Assembly: GCF_963576675.1 (NCBI RefSeq)
Contig: NC_088919.1
Coordinates: 47,204,501-47,268,500 of the forward strand
DNA length: 64,000 nt
Direction: 5' to 3'
Source of the DNA: Euphorbia lathyris
Taxonomy: Eukaryota; Streptophyta; Magnoliopsida; Malpighiales; Euphorbiaceae
Numbering within the stretch: the stretch's first letter is position 1; each line of letters opens with the position of its first letter. The notes under the pieces are model-generated. The model was not told where the DNA came from, searched no databases, and saw only the letters and a program-made list of their open reading frames with translations. Shown one piece after another: positions 38,223 through 49,270 of this stretch. The translations under genes were made by a program, and so were the position numbers.

Positions 38223-39184
38223 CTTTCTAAATGTTCTAGCTCTACTAGACGCCACTACTTAGGGGCAAGTGTACCCCGTCGTATCAAGTAATAATCCGGT
38301 TAAGACCGAGTATCGAATCCACGGGATTTATAACTACAAGTATTAGACGACTCGGTTTTATACGTTATCTAAACGGTGAATACTTTGAGTTGATTCGGGG
38401 GAACAACTACAAACTACTCCTAACTATGGGTGAGACAAGTTTATATAACAAAACTCTACGAAATGATATGGATGGAGATAAGTTATAAATATGACAAATA
38501 ACGACTCTCAATATATAAATGGTTAATGTTTTACTCTTGCAATGACGACTACGTGTAGTGTGACCGATCCGTGAAGTACTTAGACTATGTGGTTCCTAGT
38601 CAAGGCGTGTCTAATGCTTGGGACCAGAAATTAGGGCCCGTAAGTTTCGTGGTTTGTCAATTCCTACGGTTTCCGGAGCGTCACTTCCGGTAAGGCAACA
38701 CCTATATGAATCCCTAAAGATAGCCCGAATGGCATCGGAAATCGCGTTCTCCTACACAATAATCAATTACGAGTATCAAAACAAGTAGCAAACATCAACA
38801 CAAATATAGAGAAAGAGATTACGAATCATAAATTATAAATATGGAGAATGTAAATGTGAATTACAACCAAGCCTAGTACATAGGAAGAGTACAAGCTAAT
38901 TAGCAAGTGAAAAGGGAAGAATCCACCCTCGGAACTAGCTAATCGGATTCAAGGCCGTCTCTTGGGACTTGGAGGTGGAGCTTTCGAGCTTGGTGAACGG
39001 AGATGGAACGGAACTTTGATGGAATTCCAGGATCAACGAACAAGCTCTCAAGGTGGAAGAGAATTGCTATATAAACTAAAATCTCCAACTATCTAACAAA
39101 AATACAAAAGATGTAAGGTGTGAGCTAATAGATTCTAAGGTAAAAGGTAGGTTCCAAGGTGTCTAAATGAGTGCTAGTCACTCT

Positions 39185-39194
39185 TATTTATACA
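39185..39194 (-). promoter_or_regulatory. TATA box of the Athila LTR
   Basis: The minus strand reads GTATAAATAAGAG. Together with the palindromic array upstream it marks the U3/R promoter. Confidence 0.5.
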
Positions 39195-39264
39195 CATCAA
39201 GCTAGGGCAAAGTTGTAATTTCATAAGATACAAGCATGGAGGAACATGATTTTCTGTAGATTTC

Positions 39265-39740
39265 CCATGATACGCCTCGCGTATGGTGGAGTACGCCCCG
39301 CGTAATTGCCCATTCCGTCAGAAATCTCCTGCATGTGGACCAAATCCAGATCTTGTTGTCTCAATCACGCCTCGCGTGGATTGGGATGCACCTCGCGTGT
39401 TTGAGTTTCTAAGATTTTATTGCTTGATTTGGCCCTTTTACGCCTCGCATAGTGGAAGCACGCCCCGCGTAAATGAGTCTCTGAGATTTTTGCATTGAAG
39501 AACTTCCTTACACGCTTCGCGTGTAAGGTGGTACGTCCCGCGTAGGGTAGTTGACTCAGGGAGACCATGCAGTCTGACTTTCAGGATTAGGCTTATCATT
39601 TCTGACACATGTTTCCACGCCTCGCGTGGTGGTTGATACGCCCCGCGTATTGGTGACTAGATCCCACGTGGTGCCTGTGGATTGAACAATTATTTCTGAC
39701 CAAATGTTCCACGCCCCATGTAAAGGGAGGTACGCCTCGC
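39265..39740. repeat. GC-rich palindromic repeats in Athila U3
   Basis: Six pairs of the motif ACGCCTCGCGT / ACGCCCCGCGT occur, each pair about 15 bp apart and pairs 70-105 bp apart (about 39270, 39364, 39440, 39508, 39614, 39708). Many half-motifs are inverse complements of each other. The array lies just upstream of the LTR TATA box in the minus direction. Confidence 0.85.
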
Positions 39741-39981
39741 GTATGTTGGTGGAATTTCACTCTTTGCTCGTACCTGAAACACAATTCTCGAGAGCCGAGT
39801 TAGCTTGACGTTTTTATTTCTAATTAAATCAAAAATAGGGAAAATTAACCGTAAGTACGGAATTTATTTTTATTGCGTTATTTTATTTAAAACACTCTAT
39901 TTTTGCAATTAAACTTATCTATTTCATCTAAAACTAAACCGTAAATCACGCTAAAAGATAGGGACGAAATGCCCCTATCAA

Positions 39982-40469
39982 ACCTCCTCGGACTTTAAAG
40001 TTTTACTTGTCCTCAAGTAAAAGAAATCGAAAGACAAGGGATTGAGATTATTAAGAAACAAACCGACAGTTGTTTTTACCAAGTGCGTGATTCCGAAGCT
40101 AAAGTTTTATACAAAGTTTTCGGTAAGTACCTACGCAAACAAATGAGTGACCAAAACTTGTTTGAAACCTCCATGATCAAATTTAATATGCAATATTAAC
40201 GGGGGTTGATCATCTTTTGAGAATCCGATAGTACCTCCCCAAGGGATTTCACTCTTACGCTCAAATTTTGGTGGGTTGGTGTTTTTGCGCTCTTCTTTGC
40301 ACTTACTCGAAGTCACTTTGAGTTTGCATTTTTATCCGGGTTTTTCCTCCTATGTTATGGTCTAGGTAATATTAAAAATGAACCCGGAGGGGGGTTGTAA
40401 TGCGGGTGGCTTTTTAGTGGTTAATTTTAAGAAACTCGAGTTTAAACACCATTTTGATGATCGCACCGT
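39982..40469 (-). other. Athila polypurine tract and distal 3' untranslated region
   Basis: The first bases hold the polypurine tract (GAGGAGGTT on the minus strand). The rest is non-coding and continues, after the 19.5-kb Tat insertion, at 59966. Its right end carries the 5-bp target duplication ACCGT (40465-40469). Confidence 0.75.
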
Positions 40470-42025
40470 TGCAGGTGCCGCGGCCTCGCCTGGGCAGGCC
40501 GGGGGTGGACACCGTTGACGACAGATGCTGTGATTAGCGTCGAAAGCAACCAATCGCGGAATCAAGCTGCTCGGCAGGACCGGAGCCTGGAGTATGGAAG
40601 AGTCGCCACCCACGAATGGGAAAATGAACACCGATCCCTTGCGGGAGACCGGTGAGGGTTCGGGAAACTTAGGTACGAGCCGAGAAGGCTAGCTCCTTTC
40701 CAGAGAAAGGCTACTAGGCACCCCGACATCGCCCGATTATGAACCACCGGCCTCCTACTTAGCGTGTTAGGCGATAACGGACTAATCGCATATTTCTTTA
40801 AGTTTAAAATTCATTTGAAACCTTTTCTTTCTCGCTTTGAAAACCGTTTTGAGCATGTTATTTGAAAGCCATTTTATTAAAGAATCACCCATTTTGCATG
40901 ACTTTAAAGCGTATAAGAGAGAGGGGGATAGAAGAAAGAATTGATTTATTTATAGTGTGAGTTATGCTTCATATTACATCTACGCTAATCTCACTCCCGA
41001 AAGCGAATTTATTTACATGGTTCGTACCTTAATCGCCGTTGGAACGATTTAGGTACGTTTCAAAACCCCATTAATTTACATGACATCGACTCGAATCGCC
41101 GTTGGAACGACTCGAGCGTTTGAAAACGTGTAAGAAGCTTTAACAAAAAACGTGATTAAGCATACAAGTCCATTTATTTTGTACAAAACTGTTTAATTAG
41201 GAAAACGATTCAAAACTCGGTTATTTATAATGAAAACGGTTTTAATTACAAGGTTCGCTTAATCCGCCGTTGGAACGGATTAAGGTTTCAAAACATGACG
41301 TTTTTAGGAAGTCATTTGAAATGGCAAAAGTCTTTTATTTACATTAGGAACCTCTAAAAACTCTTAACTCAAATAACCAAATTGAAATCTCTTTTTGTGG
41401 TTTATTTTTCCCCTTTTCACTCTATTTACTCCTCACTTAAACATAATCACAATAATGAACCAATTAAACTAAAATTCACCAAGTAAAGCCCATTTGAAAT
41501 ATATACCCATAAATGTCAAAAGAATAAGAAAAAGAATATATACATATAAGTATACGTTTTTAGCTAAAAATAATGATATATCTATAGATAAAAAATGAAT
41601 TGAAATAAGATATATATATATACTATAGTTATCAATAAGTGAAAATAGCAATAAAAAACATTATTCCAATTGAAGACATGTAAAAACAATGAATCAAGTC
41701 CATAAAGAATAAGAAAATAATCCTTAACCCAAAATAATCATTTTAACGAATATATAGAAAATAGCTCCTGCCCCAAATCATATCTAAAATAGCTTCAATA
41801 AGCCAAAATATATATATATATATACAACATATATCACTTTACAAAACTAAATCAATATGAATTAAGTTTCTAATATAAGATAAATAAATATATAATAGGT
41901 AATTAATAGTCATGTAACCCAAAAATGCATTTAACAAATATTTTACATAATTATATAAATATATGTATAAGAGTAAATGTAAAAAAGGTAAGAAAAAGGG
42001 GTGAAAATAGGCTTTTGAAATTCCA

Positions 42026-42061
42026 GCAGCTTTACCGACGGAAAATCCGTCGGTAAACTGC
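42026..42061. repeat. Perfect 12-bp hairpin in R/U5 of the 3' LTR
   Basis: TTTACCGACGGA, a 3-nt AAA loop and TCCGTCGGTAAA, extended by GCAG/CTGC around a one-base bulge. It is conserved without change in the other LTR at 58673-58708. Confidence 0.9.
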
Positions 42062-42706
42062 TTTTAGTAACAGAAAATGGAAAATTACAGAACTACTCCA
42101 ACAGTTTCCAGATTTATTAAAAAGCTTTAGATTAGATCTATTCTATCATTTTGGGTCCCCGAACTACCAAAATTGGATCATAGTCAATAACGGAAACTCC
42201 TAAAACGATATTTTATTTTTAAAACGTTAATAAAAAAGTTTTTTCTAAAATCTATATATATACAACGTTTTAATCCCGAACTACCCTCAAACGGGATCAC
42301 GGTTCGTATTGGGATGTTAAAACGAGGTTTTTTTTATTTCAAAACCAAAACAAACGTTTATTTAATACGAGACGAGAATTAAATAAATACGGGAAAGTAA
42401 ATAAACGTGATAAATAAATAAATAACTAAAGAAATAAAAATTATAAACTAAATAAATAAAGGAAATAAGAGAAATAAATAAATGAAACAAGTCTAGTCCT
42501 CGGATAATACCTCAAGATCGGTATTGACAGCTGAAGTCGGTTGATTCCACGAATTATGATTTTTCGGTGTTTTGGTAAAATATTTAACTTTTAGAAAATT
42601 TGGATTTTTTAGGAAAAAAAATATTTTCTCCCAAAAATTGACTTTCTCTCTCTAAAAATGTATAGAGTGAGAAAGCTCCAAAAATCCTCTCTCCCCAAAT
42701 GCATGG

Positions 42707-42735
42707 GGATCCGTGCCTTTTATAGGCACGGATCC
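42707..42735 (-). promoter_or_regulatory. Tat LTR TATA box held between 11-bp inverted repeats
   Basis: GGATCCGTGCC (42707-42717), then TTTTATA (TATAAAA on the minus strand), then GGCACGGATCC (42725-42735). The arms are perfectly complementary, so the TATA box is the loop of a potential stem. The 5' LTR has the same arrangement at 59330-59358. Confidence 0.8.
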
Positions 42736-42739
42736 CAAA

Positions 42740-42960
42740 AACGTTTTGGGCGGCGCCCGACGGGAGTTGGGTGACGCCCAAAACAGGTTGGGCGGACGCC
42801 CAACTTATGTTGGGCGAACGCCCAACTTGAGTTGGGCGACGCCCAACTTGAGTTGGGCGACGCCCAACTTACGTTGGGCGTCCGCCCAACGAACGTTGGG
42901 TGTCTGCCCGACGTCGTCGGGCATCGCCCAACGACTGCCAGGCGATGCCCGACACGGCCG
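42740..42960. repeat. GC-rich palindromic tandem array in U3 (3' LTR)
   Basis: About nine units of the form GTTGGGCG(N)ACGCCCAAC, each an inverted repeat of TTGGGC/GCCCAA, spaced about 21-26 bp apart. It is directly upstream of the TATA box in the direction of transcription. The GC-rich stretch continues to 43190. Open frames crossing it on both strands are by-products of the repeat. Confidence 0.88.
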
Positions 42961-43589
42961 GGCGGTCGCCGAACGTCCGTTGAGCGACGTTGACCGTACG
43001 TCGGACCGCGCCCGACGCTCGATGGGTGACGCCCCCTCTTCGACGATCGACGTCCGACGCTCGGCACGCCGGACGGGCACCCAACGTGCCGCGCACCATG
43101 GTTTACAGGGCGACGATCGCTGCTGGGAGCGTCATTCGTCACTCACCGGCCGACGCTCGACCTCCGGGGCCTTATGGCTCACTATCGTAACAATGAACGT
43201 GCCCGACCTCACTCAGGAGACACCCAATTTGTTAGCGGGGCTTTCAAGTGCCGGCTCTCCGGGCTTTTCTATTTATTTTTAAATTTTCTAATTAATGGAA
43301 TCAACCGACTTGGCTATTTATCGTGGGTTTTCGTCACAAGTCCTCCGACTCGGTGTCTACAGTTGCCCTACTTTTCTATTTTGACAGTGATGTGTGTGTT
43401 TTGAAAATGCTTTTCGCTAACGCAGCACATGCAATGGAAATATATTAAAGTAAAAGACACATATAGAGTAGGAGGAAGAATACCTGATCTCCGCGCCGCA
43501 CGCTCTAGCCTTGTCTTCAGTCTTCACCTTGGCTATCCCGTCCTTGCCTTTGAATCGGGTGCCGGTGGATGCTTTTCTTGGGGACCCTA

Positions 43590-43935
43590 GTCTAAATCGA
43601 CCGCGGGTAAATGGCTCTTTCTAGCGACCCTAGTCATCGACCGCGGGTAAAAATGGCTCTCTCTAGCAACCTGGGTTATCGACCGTAGGTAAAATGGCTC
43701 AATAGCAACCTCGGTCATCAACCGTAGGTAAGATGGCTCAATAGCAACCTCGGTCATCGACCGTAGGTAAGATGGCTCAATAGCAACCTCGGTCATCGAC
43801 CGTAGGTAAGATGGCTCAATAGCAACCCCGGTCATCGACCATAGGTAAGATAGCTCAATAGCAACCTCGGTCATCGACCGTAGGTAAGATGGCTCAATAG
43901 CAACCTCGGTCATCGACCGTAGGTAAAATGGCTCA
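43590..43935. repeat. 39-bp tandem repeat, about eight copies
   Basis: Units read TCATCGACCGTAGGTAAGAT followed by GGCTCAATAGCAACCTCGG. The length is divisible by three, so it yields a repetitive 13-residue open frame on the minus strand, which I do not regard as a gene. Tandem repeats between the coding region and 3' LTR are typical of Tat elements. Confidence 0.93.
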
Positions 43936-44306
43936 ATAGCAAAACAAGGCTCTCTCTAGCAATTCTGAACTTCAAAACACTGTCGTCTGTATTTTTACTG
44001 GAGCTATCGTCTCGGGTATTTGAGTTGTTGATAGAAACGTCCTTATCCTTTCGTCGGGAACACTTTAGACTAAAAATTATTTTTCCATTGACTGTTGTCT
44101 GTATTTTGACTGGCGCCACTGTTCTGTAAAATTTTGGCTGTCGTCTAGAGTCATATCCTTGGGGTATTGGTCACCACCTGGCAGAAACACAGGCTAAAAC
44201 GGACTGCAAATCGGAGGTCTGTGCACCTGGTAATTAATTATTTACTTTTTACCTTTATGTCACGTCGTACCTTTTTGCTTATTACGAAAATGTCATTCCC
44301 TTTCCT

Positions 44307-44314
44307 TATAAAAG
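44307..44314 (+). promoter_or_regulatory. TATA box of the antisense PMD gene
   Basis: CTTATAAAAGGG lies on the plus strand about 85 bp upstream of the ATG at 44396. A CT-rich leader follows (CTCTCTCTTCTTTCTCTCTC), a normal plant core promoter layout. Confidence 0.55.
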
Positions 44315-44395
44315 GGTGGTGGGGTTCATTTCCAACCCCACACCTTCTCTCTCTTCTTTCTCTCTCTCTAACACTAACCTTAGAGCATTCTTGTG

Positions 44396-47332
44396 ATGGG
44401 TTCGGATAGATACGATGGCAGGAAGGGTATGGAGGCGGGTTTCGAGGACTTGACTAAAGTGGCTCCCTTTCAGAATCCTGATTCTCACCTGAGCCGGACC
44501 AACGTCCATCCAGTAAGTACCCCCTCGTTTTTTATCATTTGTCAAGACTCCTAGGTTTTAACAACTCCATCTTGAACGTCATTTACATGCTAACCTTTAA
44601 TCTGCTTAGAAGCCTTTTAGTTAGAAAACGTGAATTTTTGTGCACGTGAGCAATGCTTTATGTTTTTTTTATTTGTTGAAAGAATGTGAACTTTGCATAT
44701 GCGAATAGTAAGAATGCGAACAATGCATGCGATTAGAAAACATGAATAGTAAAAACGTGAATAGTGCATATAAATAGTAAAAACGTGAATAGTGCACGTG
44801 AATAGTAACGTGAATAGTGCACGTGAATAGTAAAAACGTGAATAGTGCACGTGAATAGTAAAAACGTGAAGAGTGCACATGAATAGTAACGTAAAAAAAT
44901 GTACGTGAATAGTGCACGTGAATAGTAAAAGCACTAAATGCTTTTAACCCAAGCTTGAATTGGATTAAGCTCCTCGCAAGCATGCGGGAGAGTGGAACAC
45001 CAAAGAATAATGAACTAAATAAAATCCTATACAAACGATCCTACGAATGAAATCTCAAGGAGTAACGATCCTAATCGAAAGGAATTTCTAAGTTAGATTT
45101 AAACACAACCGAAAAAATAACTAGCTTAACGGAATTCTTATTAGATGTATGCATAGAAGTGAGGATCTCGAGGAATAATGATTTTAGTTTAGCCTCTTGC
45201 CTTACCCGCACTGTTCCTTCCAGGTCATTGGCATTACTGGGACCACCGCGGATATTCATGCTTGGTATGCTATGCTTAGCCCAGCGGCCCAAGCCCGCAT
45301 TCGAGAGTTGGGCTTCGAGCCCTTTATTCTGGCGCTACCTCATGCCAATGGTGTGTGTGACCGACACGGCTTGCATGCTTTATGTGAGAGTTGGGTAGAC
45401 TCGACTCACACCTTTCGCCTTTCGTTTGGGGAGATGACGATCTCGCCCCGTGACTTCTCGCTATTGACTGGATTGCGGGGTAGCGGCATTCCGGTCCCCC
45501 TTTGCTTTGACATGGTGCGTCCTCGGGTTGACCCTGCCGAGATATCTGATTTGATTGGACCCAGAGTCTACATGGGTGCCGGGGCCACTCCGGCGAAGTT
45601 CGTTACTACCTTTGGGCTACTGAGTCGTAGGGACTTCTGCGATCGGGATGACACGGATCGGGCCACCCGCAGCTTTCTCTTGTACGCTTTAGGCGAGACG
45701 ATCTTCCGCACCAAGAGTGGAACCATACACGCAGGTCTCATCCAGGCGTTCCGCGATTTGGACGCAGTGTCATCCTATGATTGGGCTGGAGCGGGCTTGG
45801 CCTTTCTATACAAGTTTTTGGACTTGACTTGCCGGAAGCGCAAGGATTTCGGCGGCTACACCTTTGCCCTCCTGGTGCGTTTTCTGTCATCGTCTTGTGT
45901 CTTTATTATTTTCACGATTTCTGCTTCTGACGTCGGTTTGGGCCTATGAGAGGAGGATTCTCCCGAGCGCCCGCAGGAGTAGACCGTGCGTGACTACGCC
46001 TCCACTTATGGCGAGGTGGAGTGACTTCGACTTGCGCGTCGAGAGGAGGCGAACGGTGGCACGACTCCTATTATGGATTGACACACGGAGCATGGGACAG
46101 GTGAACATCTCCTGACTATGCTGGATTTTCGTTCGTTCTTGTCTGATTTTTCTTATTTTTCAGATTTCTTTCAAATGGGACGGCCTCAACTTCGGTCCTG
46201 ATTACGCCTATATCACCCGCATCCAGGGGCAGCAGTGTGTGCTCACAGGTCCATGCGTACGAGCGTGGTATTTGGGCGACAGGAGTTTTACCGGGGTTGA
46301 CTCCACATATTGGACTCCAGGCGCGATCCCTGTGTCCATGTTCGCGGTGAGGACCATGCCCCTGCAGGAGATACGTCATGATTTGACTCGCCGATTTGCG
46401 CCTCGGGACATGTGGGACCATGCGGGGGGTCGCACCCACTATTTATCGACACTGTTGACTCCGATGGACCCCCCTGAGGTCGTGATGGACGTGGATCCTA
46501 CGGATGACGTGTTCTCAGCGGCGGCCGTCGCTGGGGTCTTCGGCCTAGAGGAGGTTCCGGTAAGTGCTTGACTTATTTATTCTTTTATTTATGAGATAGT
46601 TAGGTGTATTTATTTTGTCTTTGCTTGTAGGAGGGTTCTTTGAGGAGCGCTCGAACGTCGGACTTTTTCGATGGTACCTGAGCCCGGACATGCGCGAGCG
46701 AGCCTTCCTATTACGCAGGCGAGTCCTCAGGCGCTGCCCGACCAGAGTGGCTCCACCTTGGCGCACCTTTCCCGACCTCAGGGAGAGAGTACTCGGTGGT
46801 TTGTTACGGCGAGGCGGGCATGGCCTACTCCGGCATTGAGGCAGCCCCTCCAGTTTTCACCTCAATGGTGCCGTTCGATCCCCCTGATGCCCTCCATACC
46901 TCGAGGGAGACGTGCACCGACCTCGTGGGGTTATCTGATTACTTTCGAGAGTGGCTCAACCTGCGTTGCGACAACCACCTGGTAAGTATTCTTATTTTGT
47001 TATAATGTAGTGAAATGTATGCATGTGATGCGCCTATGTATGTATAACTTCTATTGTCTATTTTGGTGTTTTTTTTTCTTTTCTTTTTTTATTTGCAGAG
47101 CGATCTTCATGCTAATGATCAGCGGTTCAGCGAGTCGCAGCGGGATGCCGATACTAGGGTCGGACGCGTCCACCGAGAGAGAGATGCTTATTGGACGGAG
47201 ATGATGCGAGTGGAGACCGAGGGGCGTCTTGCCGCTGAGGAGGGTCGTCGGGTTGCCGAGGAGGCCTTAGCCGCGGAGCGGGCTTCTCGTCTGAGGGACT
47301 TCGAGGACTTCTGGGATTTTCCTCCTTATTAG
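44396..47332 (+). pseudogene. Plant mobile domain (PMD) gene, six exons, antisense within the Tat element
   Basis: Exons are 44396-44512, 45224-45874, 45936-46100, 46164-46559, 46631-46981 and 47099-47332. Every exon length is a multiple of three, so all introns are phase 0. Joined, they give 637 codons ending in TAG. The start is MGSDRYDGRKGMEAG. Exon 2 has the PMD core (HALCESWVDSTHTFRLSFGE, MTISPRDFSLLTGLRGSGIP), exon 3 the VWAYERRILP block, and exon 4 ISFKWDGLNFGPDYAYITRI and VRAWYLGDRSF. Exon 6 is a charged coiled coil (MRVETEGRLAAEEGRRVAEE). Two lesions are visible: a TGA at 46679-46681 in exon 5, and the acceptor before exon 3, which ends CG instead of AG. Other borders are GT-AG. It converges with pol. 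PMD proteins are linked to silencing in plants; a role for this copy is unknown. Confidence 0.8.
44740..44935. repeat. Minisatellite of GTGAATAGTGCAC / GTGAATAGTAAAAAC in PMD intron 1
   Basis: About 12-14 short units (13-15 bp) alternate GTGAATAGTGCAC and GTGAATAGTAAAAAC. Long repetitive minus-strand open frames here are by-products. Confidence 0.9.
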
Positions 47333-47776
47333 GCCCATTATTTGTAGTTTTCTCATTAGTATTACCCCGATGTATAGCTTGTATATAGGGAGAGGGGTGG
47401 ATAGGATGTAGGCTTTTTATGTGAAAGAGGTAGGAAATGTATAACTCATGATTCATAATACAATGCATTCCGTAGATTATAATGATTCCAATCGTCCTCT
47501 TCAAATATATTCATGCCTTTATTTATTTACAAACAAAAGAAATACTTAGCCGCTTATACATTATTTTCATAATTGCTCAAGATATAACTACTGTTACTAG
47601 GACCTGCCTTTTTTCGGTTTTCAGATCCCAGCGATTTTTCAACTCTCCTTTTATTATCCCGGAATTTTCAAATGAGTGCCCTTTCGGGTTTTCACCCATT
47701 GGGATGTACCTTATTGTTGCATAGATCGCCCTTTGCGGGTTTTCAACCTATCGGGAATTTTTATTTTATTTTTTTT
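47333..47776. other. Gap between convergent PMD gene and integrase
   Basis: The 444-bp spacer between the two converging coding ends holds a short duplicated phrase: GCCCTTTCGGGTTTTCACCC near 47670 and CGCCCTTTGCGGGTTTTCAA near 47727. No gene is seen. Confidence 0.6.
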
Positions 47777-49270
47777 TTACGAAAAGTATTTCTTAAGCCT
47801 ATCTAGATTGGTAGGTTCGGAGAACTCCATGCCGTCCATAGTAGTAAGCTTCACCGCCCCTTTGCTTAGGATCTTCTTCACGAAGAACGGTCCTTCCCAG
47901 TTTGGCCTAAACTTGCCCCTAGGGTCGGTGTGCGTCATTCGGATCTGTTTCAGCACCATATCCCCTTCTTTGATAGGGCTGGCCTTGACCTTTTTGTTGA
48001 AGGCTCGGGCCATCCTTCTCTGATATAACTGCACATGGTAAAGAGCCTCCATCCGTTTCTCGTCCACTAATGCCAACTGTTCATATTGCTTCTTCACCTA
48101 TTCCGTCTCGGGAATCTCTGCTTCTACTGCGATTCTTAACGATCGCTTTTCAATCTCAATTGGGAGAACGACTTCTGCCCCATATACCAAGGAGAACGGC
48201 GTTGCCCCAGTTGACGTTCTAACCGTCGTGCGATAAGCCCATAAAGCGAGCGGCAGCTGCTCGTGCCAATTCCGATGCGATTCCACCGTCTTTACGAGAA
48301 TCCTCTTAAGGTTCTTATTTGCCGCTTCTACTGCCCCGTTAGCTTGTGGGCGATATGGAGAAGTTCTATGATGCTCAATACCGTACTCTTGGAAGAGACT
48401 TTTCACTTCCCCTTGAAACTGAACCCCATTATCCGTGATCATGTGATGAGGCACTCCGAATCTGGTGATTAAGTGCTTTTCAATGAACTTCCTCATCTGC
48501 TTAGATCCCAACTTGCTAAATGATTCTGCCTCTACCCACTTGGTGAAGTAATCAATGGCGACTGCAATGAATTTGTGTCCGTTCGACGCATTAGGCCTCA
48601 CGTCACCGATGATATCAATGCCCCAAGTTGCAAACGGCCAAATGGGTGCTAACACGTGCAGTTCCATAGCTGGCAAGTGATTATAATCTCCGTGGATTTT
48701 ACAATCATGGCATTTCTTCGCATATTCGTTACAATCTCTTTCCATGGTGAGCCAATAGAAGCCTTGCCTTACGATTTTCTTTGCTAACACTGTTCCTCCT
48801 ATATAGGCTCCACAAATCCCCGAGTGTACTGACTCCATTGCCTCACGGGCTTCTCCCTCATCCAAGCACCTCAATTGTAAACCATCGGCGTGTCTTTTGT
48901 AAAGCAAGTCATTATGGATGACAAATTGCTGAGTTAACCTTCTGATCATAACCTGATCCCTAAGTTCTGATTCTGTCGGGTATGTTCCACTTTTCATGAA
49001 GTTTATAAGGTTGAAGTACCAAGGCTTTTTATCGACTCCCAACAACATTACATCTTCATAGCACGGTTTGTGGGACATCCTCAACACCAAAGGCTTTGAG
49101 GCAAGGTTCCAAGGATTATCCCACACTGACACCAAAGTGGCCAAAGCATCCGCTGCTTGGTTCTGTGCTCGAGGAATGTGATAAAAACGGCATTCACTGA
49201 ATCTCTGCGCCAGCCCCTCCAACTGGTCTAGGTATGGACGCAACCTTTCTTCCCTTACTTCCCAGTTTCC
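47777..49270 (-). pseudogene. Tat integrase
   Basis: The integrase inserts the DNA copy into the chromosome. In order: the zinc-binding HHCC region (VHSGICGAYIGG, then CHDCKIHG), where the second His appears as Tyr; the catalytic core with D in WGIDIIGDV, D in ITDNGVQF and E in ANGAVEAANKN; and the C-terminal region (EGDMVLKQIR, GKFRPNWEGPFFVKKIL) to the stop at 47777. One in-frame TAG lies at 48098-48100, where relatives have tryptophan, and another at 49271-49273 at the junction with the RNase H. There is no frameshift. The DDE triad itself is present. Confidence 0.92.

Larger units (their letters stand above)
38230..39981 (-). mobile_element. Athila-type 3' LTR
   Basis: On the minus strand it starts TGATAGGGGCATTTCGTCCC and runs to about GGGGTACACTTGCCCCTAAG, the typical ends of Athila-group LTRs. 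The sequence before the start (minus strand) ends in GTCCGAGGAGGTT, a polypurine tract, so this is the 3' LTR and the internal region lies to the right. A TATA box is at 39185-39194 (minus). The left border is uncertain by about 25 bp. It is about 1.75 kb, a normal Athila LTR size. Confidence 0.85.
40470..43361 (-). mobile_element. Tat element 3' LTR
   Basis: This 2892-bp LTR is nearly identical along its whole length to 57114-59965. Its left end is TGCAGGTGCC, where the partner has TGTAGATGCC, and its right end is GTGTCTACA. In the minus direction U3 is 42725-43361 and the TATA box is 42718-42724. The divergence from its partner is scattered substitutions and small indels. Confidence 0.93.
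43362..44395 (-). other. Tat 3' region: polypurine tract and 39-bp array; promoter side of the PMD gene
   Basis: The polypurine tract (AGAAAAGTAGGGCAAC on the minus strand) ends at 43362. A 39-bp tandem array occupies 43590-43935. The plus-strand PMD promoter is at its right end. No retroelement coding sequence is seen here. Confidence 0.75.

Noticed and set aside
42713..43282. Several overlapping open frames in the GC-rich part of the Tat LTRs (also 59281-59794)
   Set aside because: They exist on both strands because the palindromic TTGGGC-GCCCAA array lacks stops. They lie in U3 and differ between the LTRs.
43587..43913. Open frame of 13-residue repeats resembling a repeat protein
   Set aside because: Produced by the 39-bp tandem array, whose length is a multiple of three; no start context or conservation.
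44617..45034. Open frames rich in Phe, His, Tyr on the minus strand
   Set aside because: By-product of the GTGAATAGTGCAC minisatellite inside PMD intron 1.
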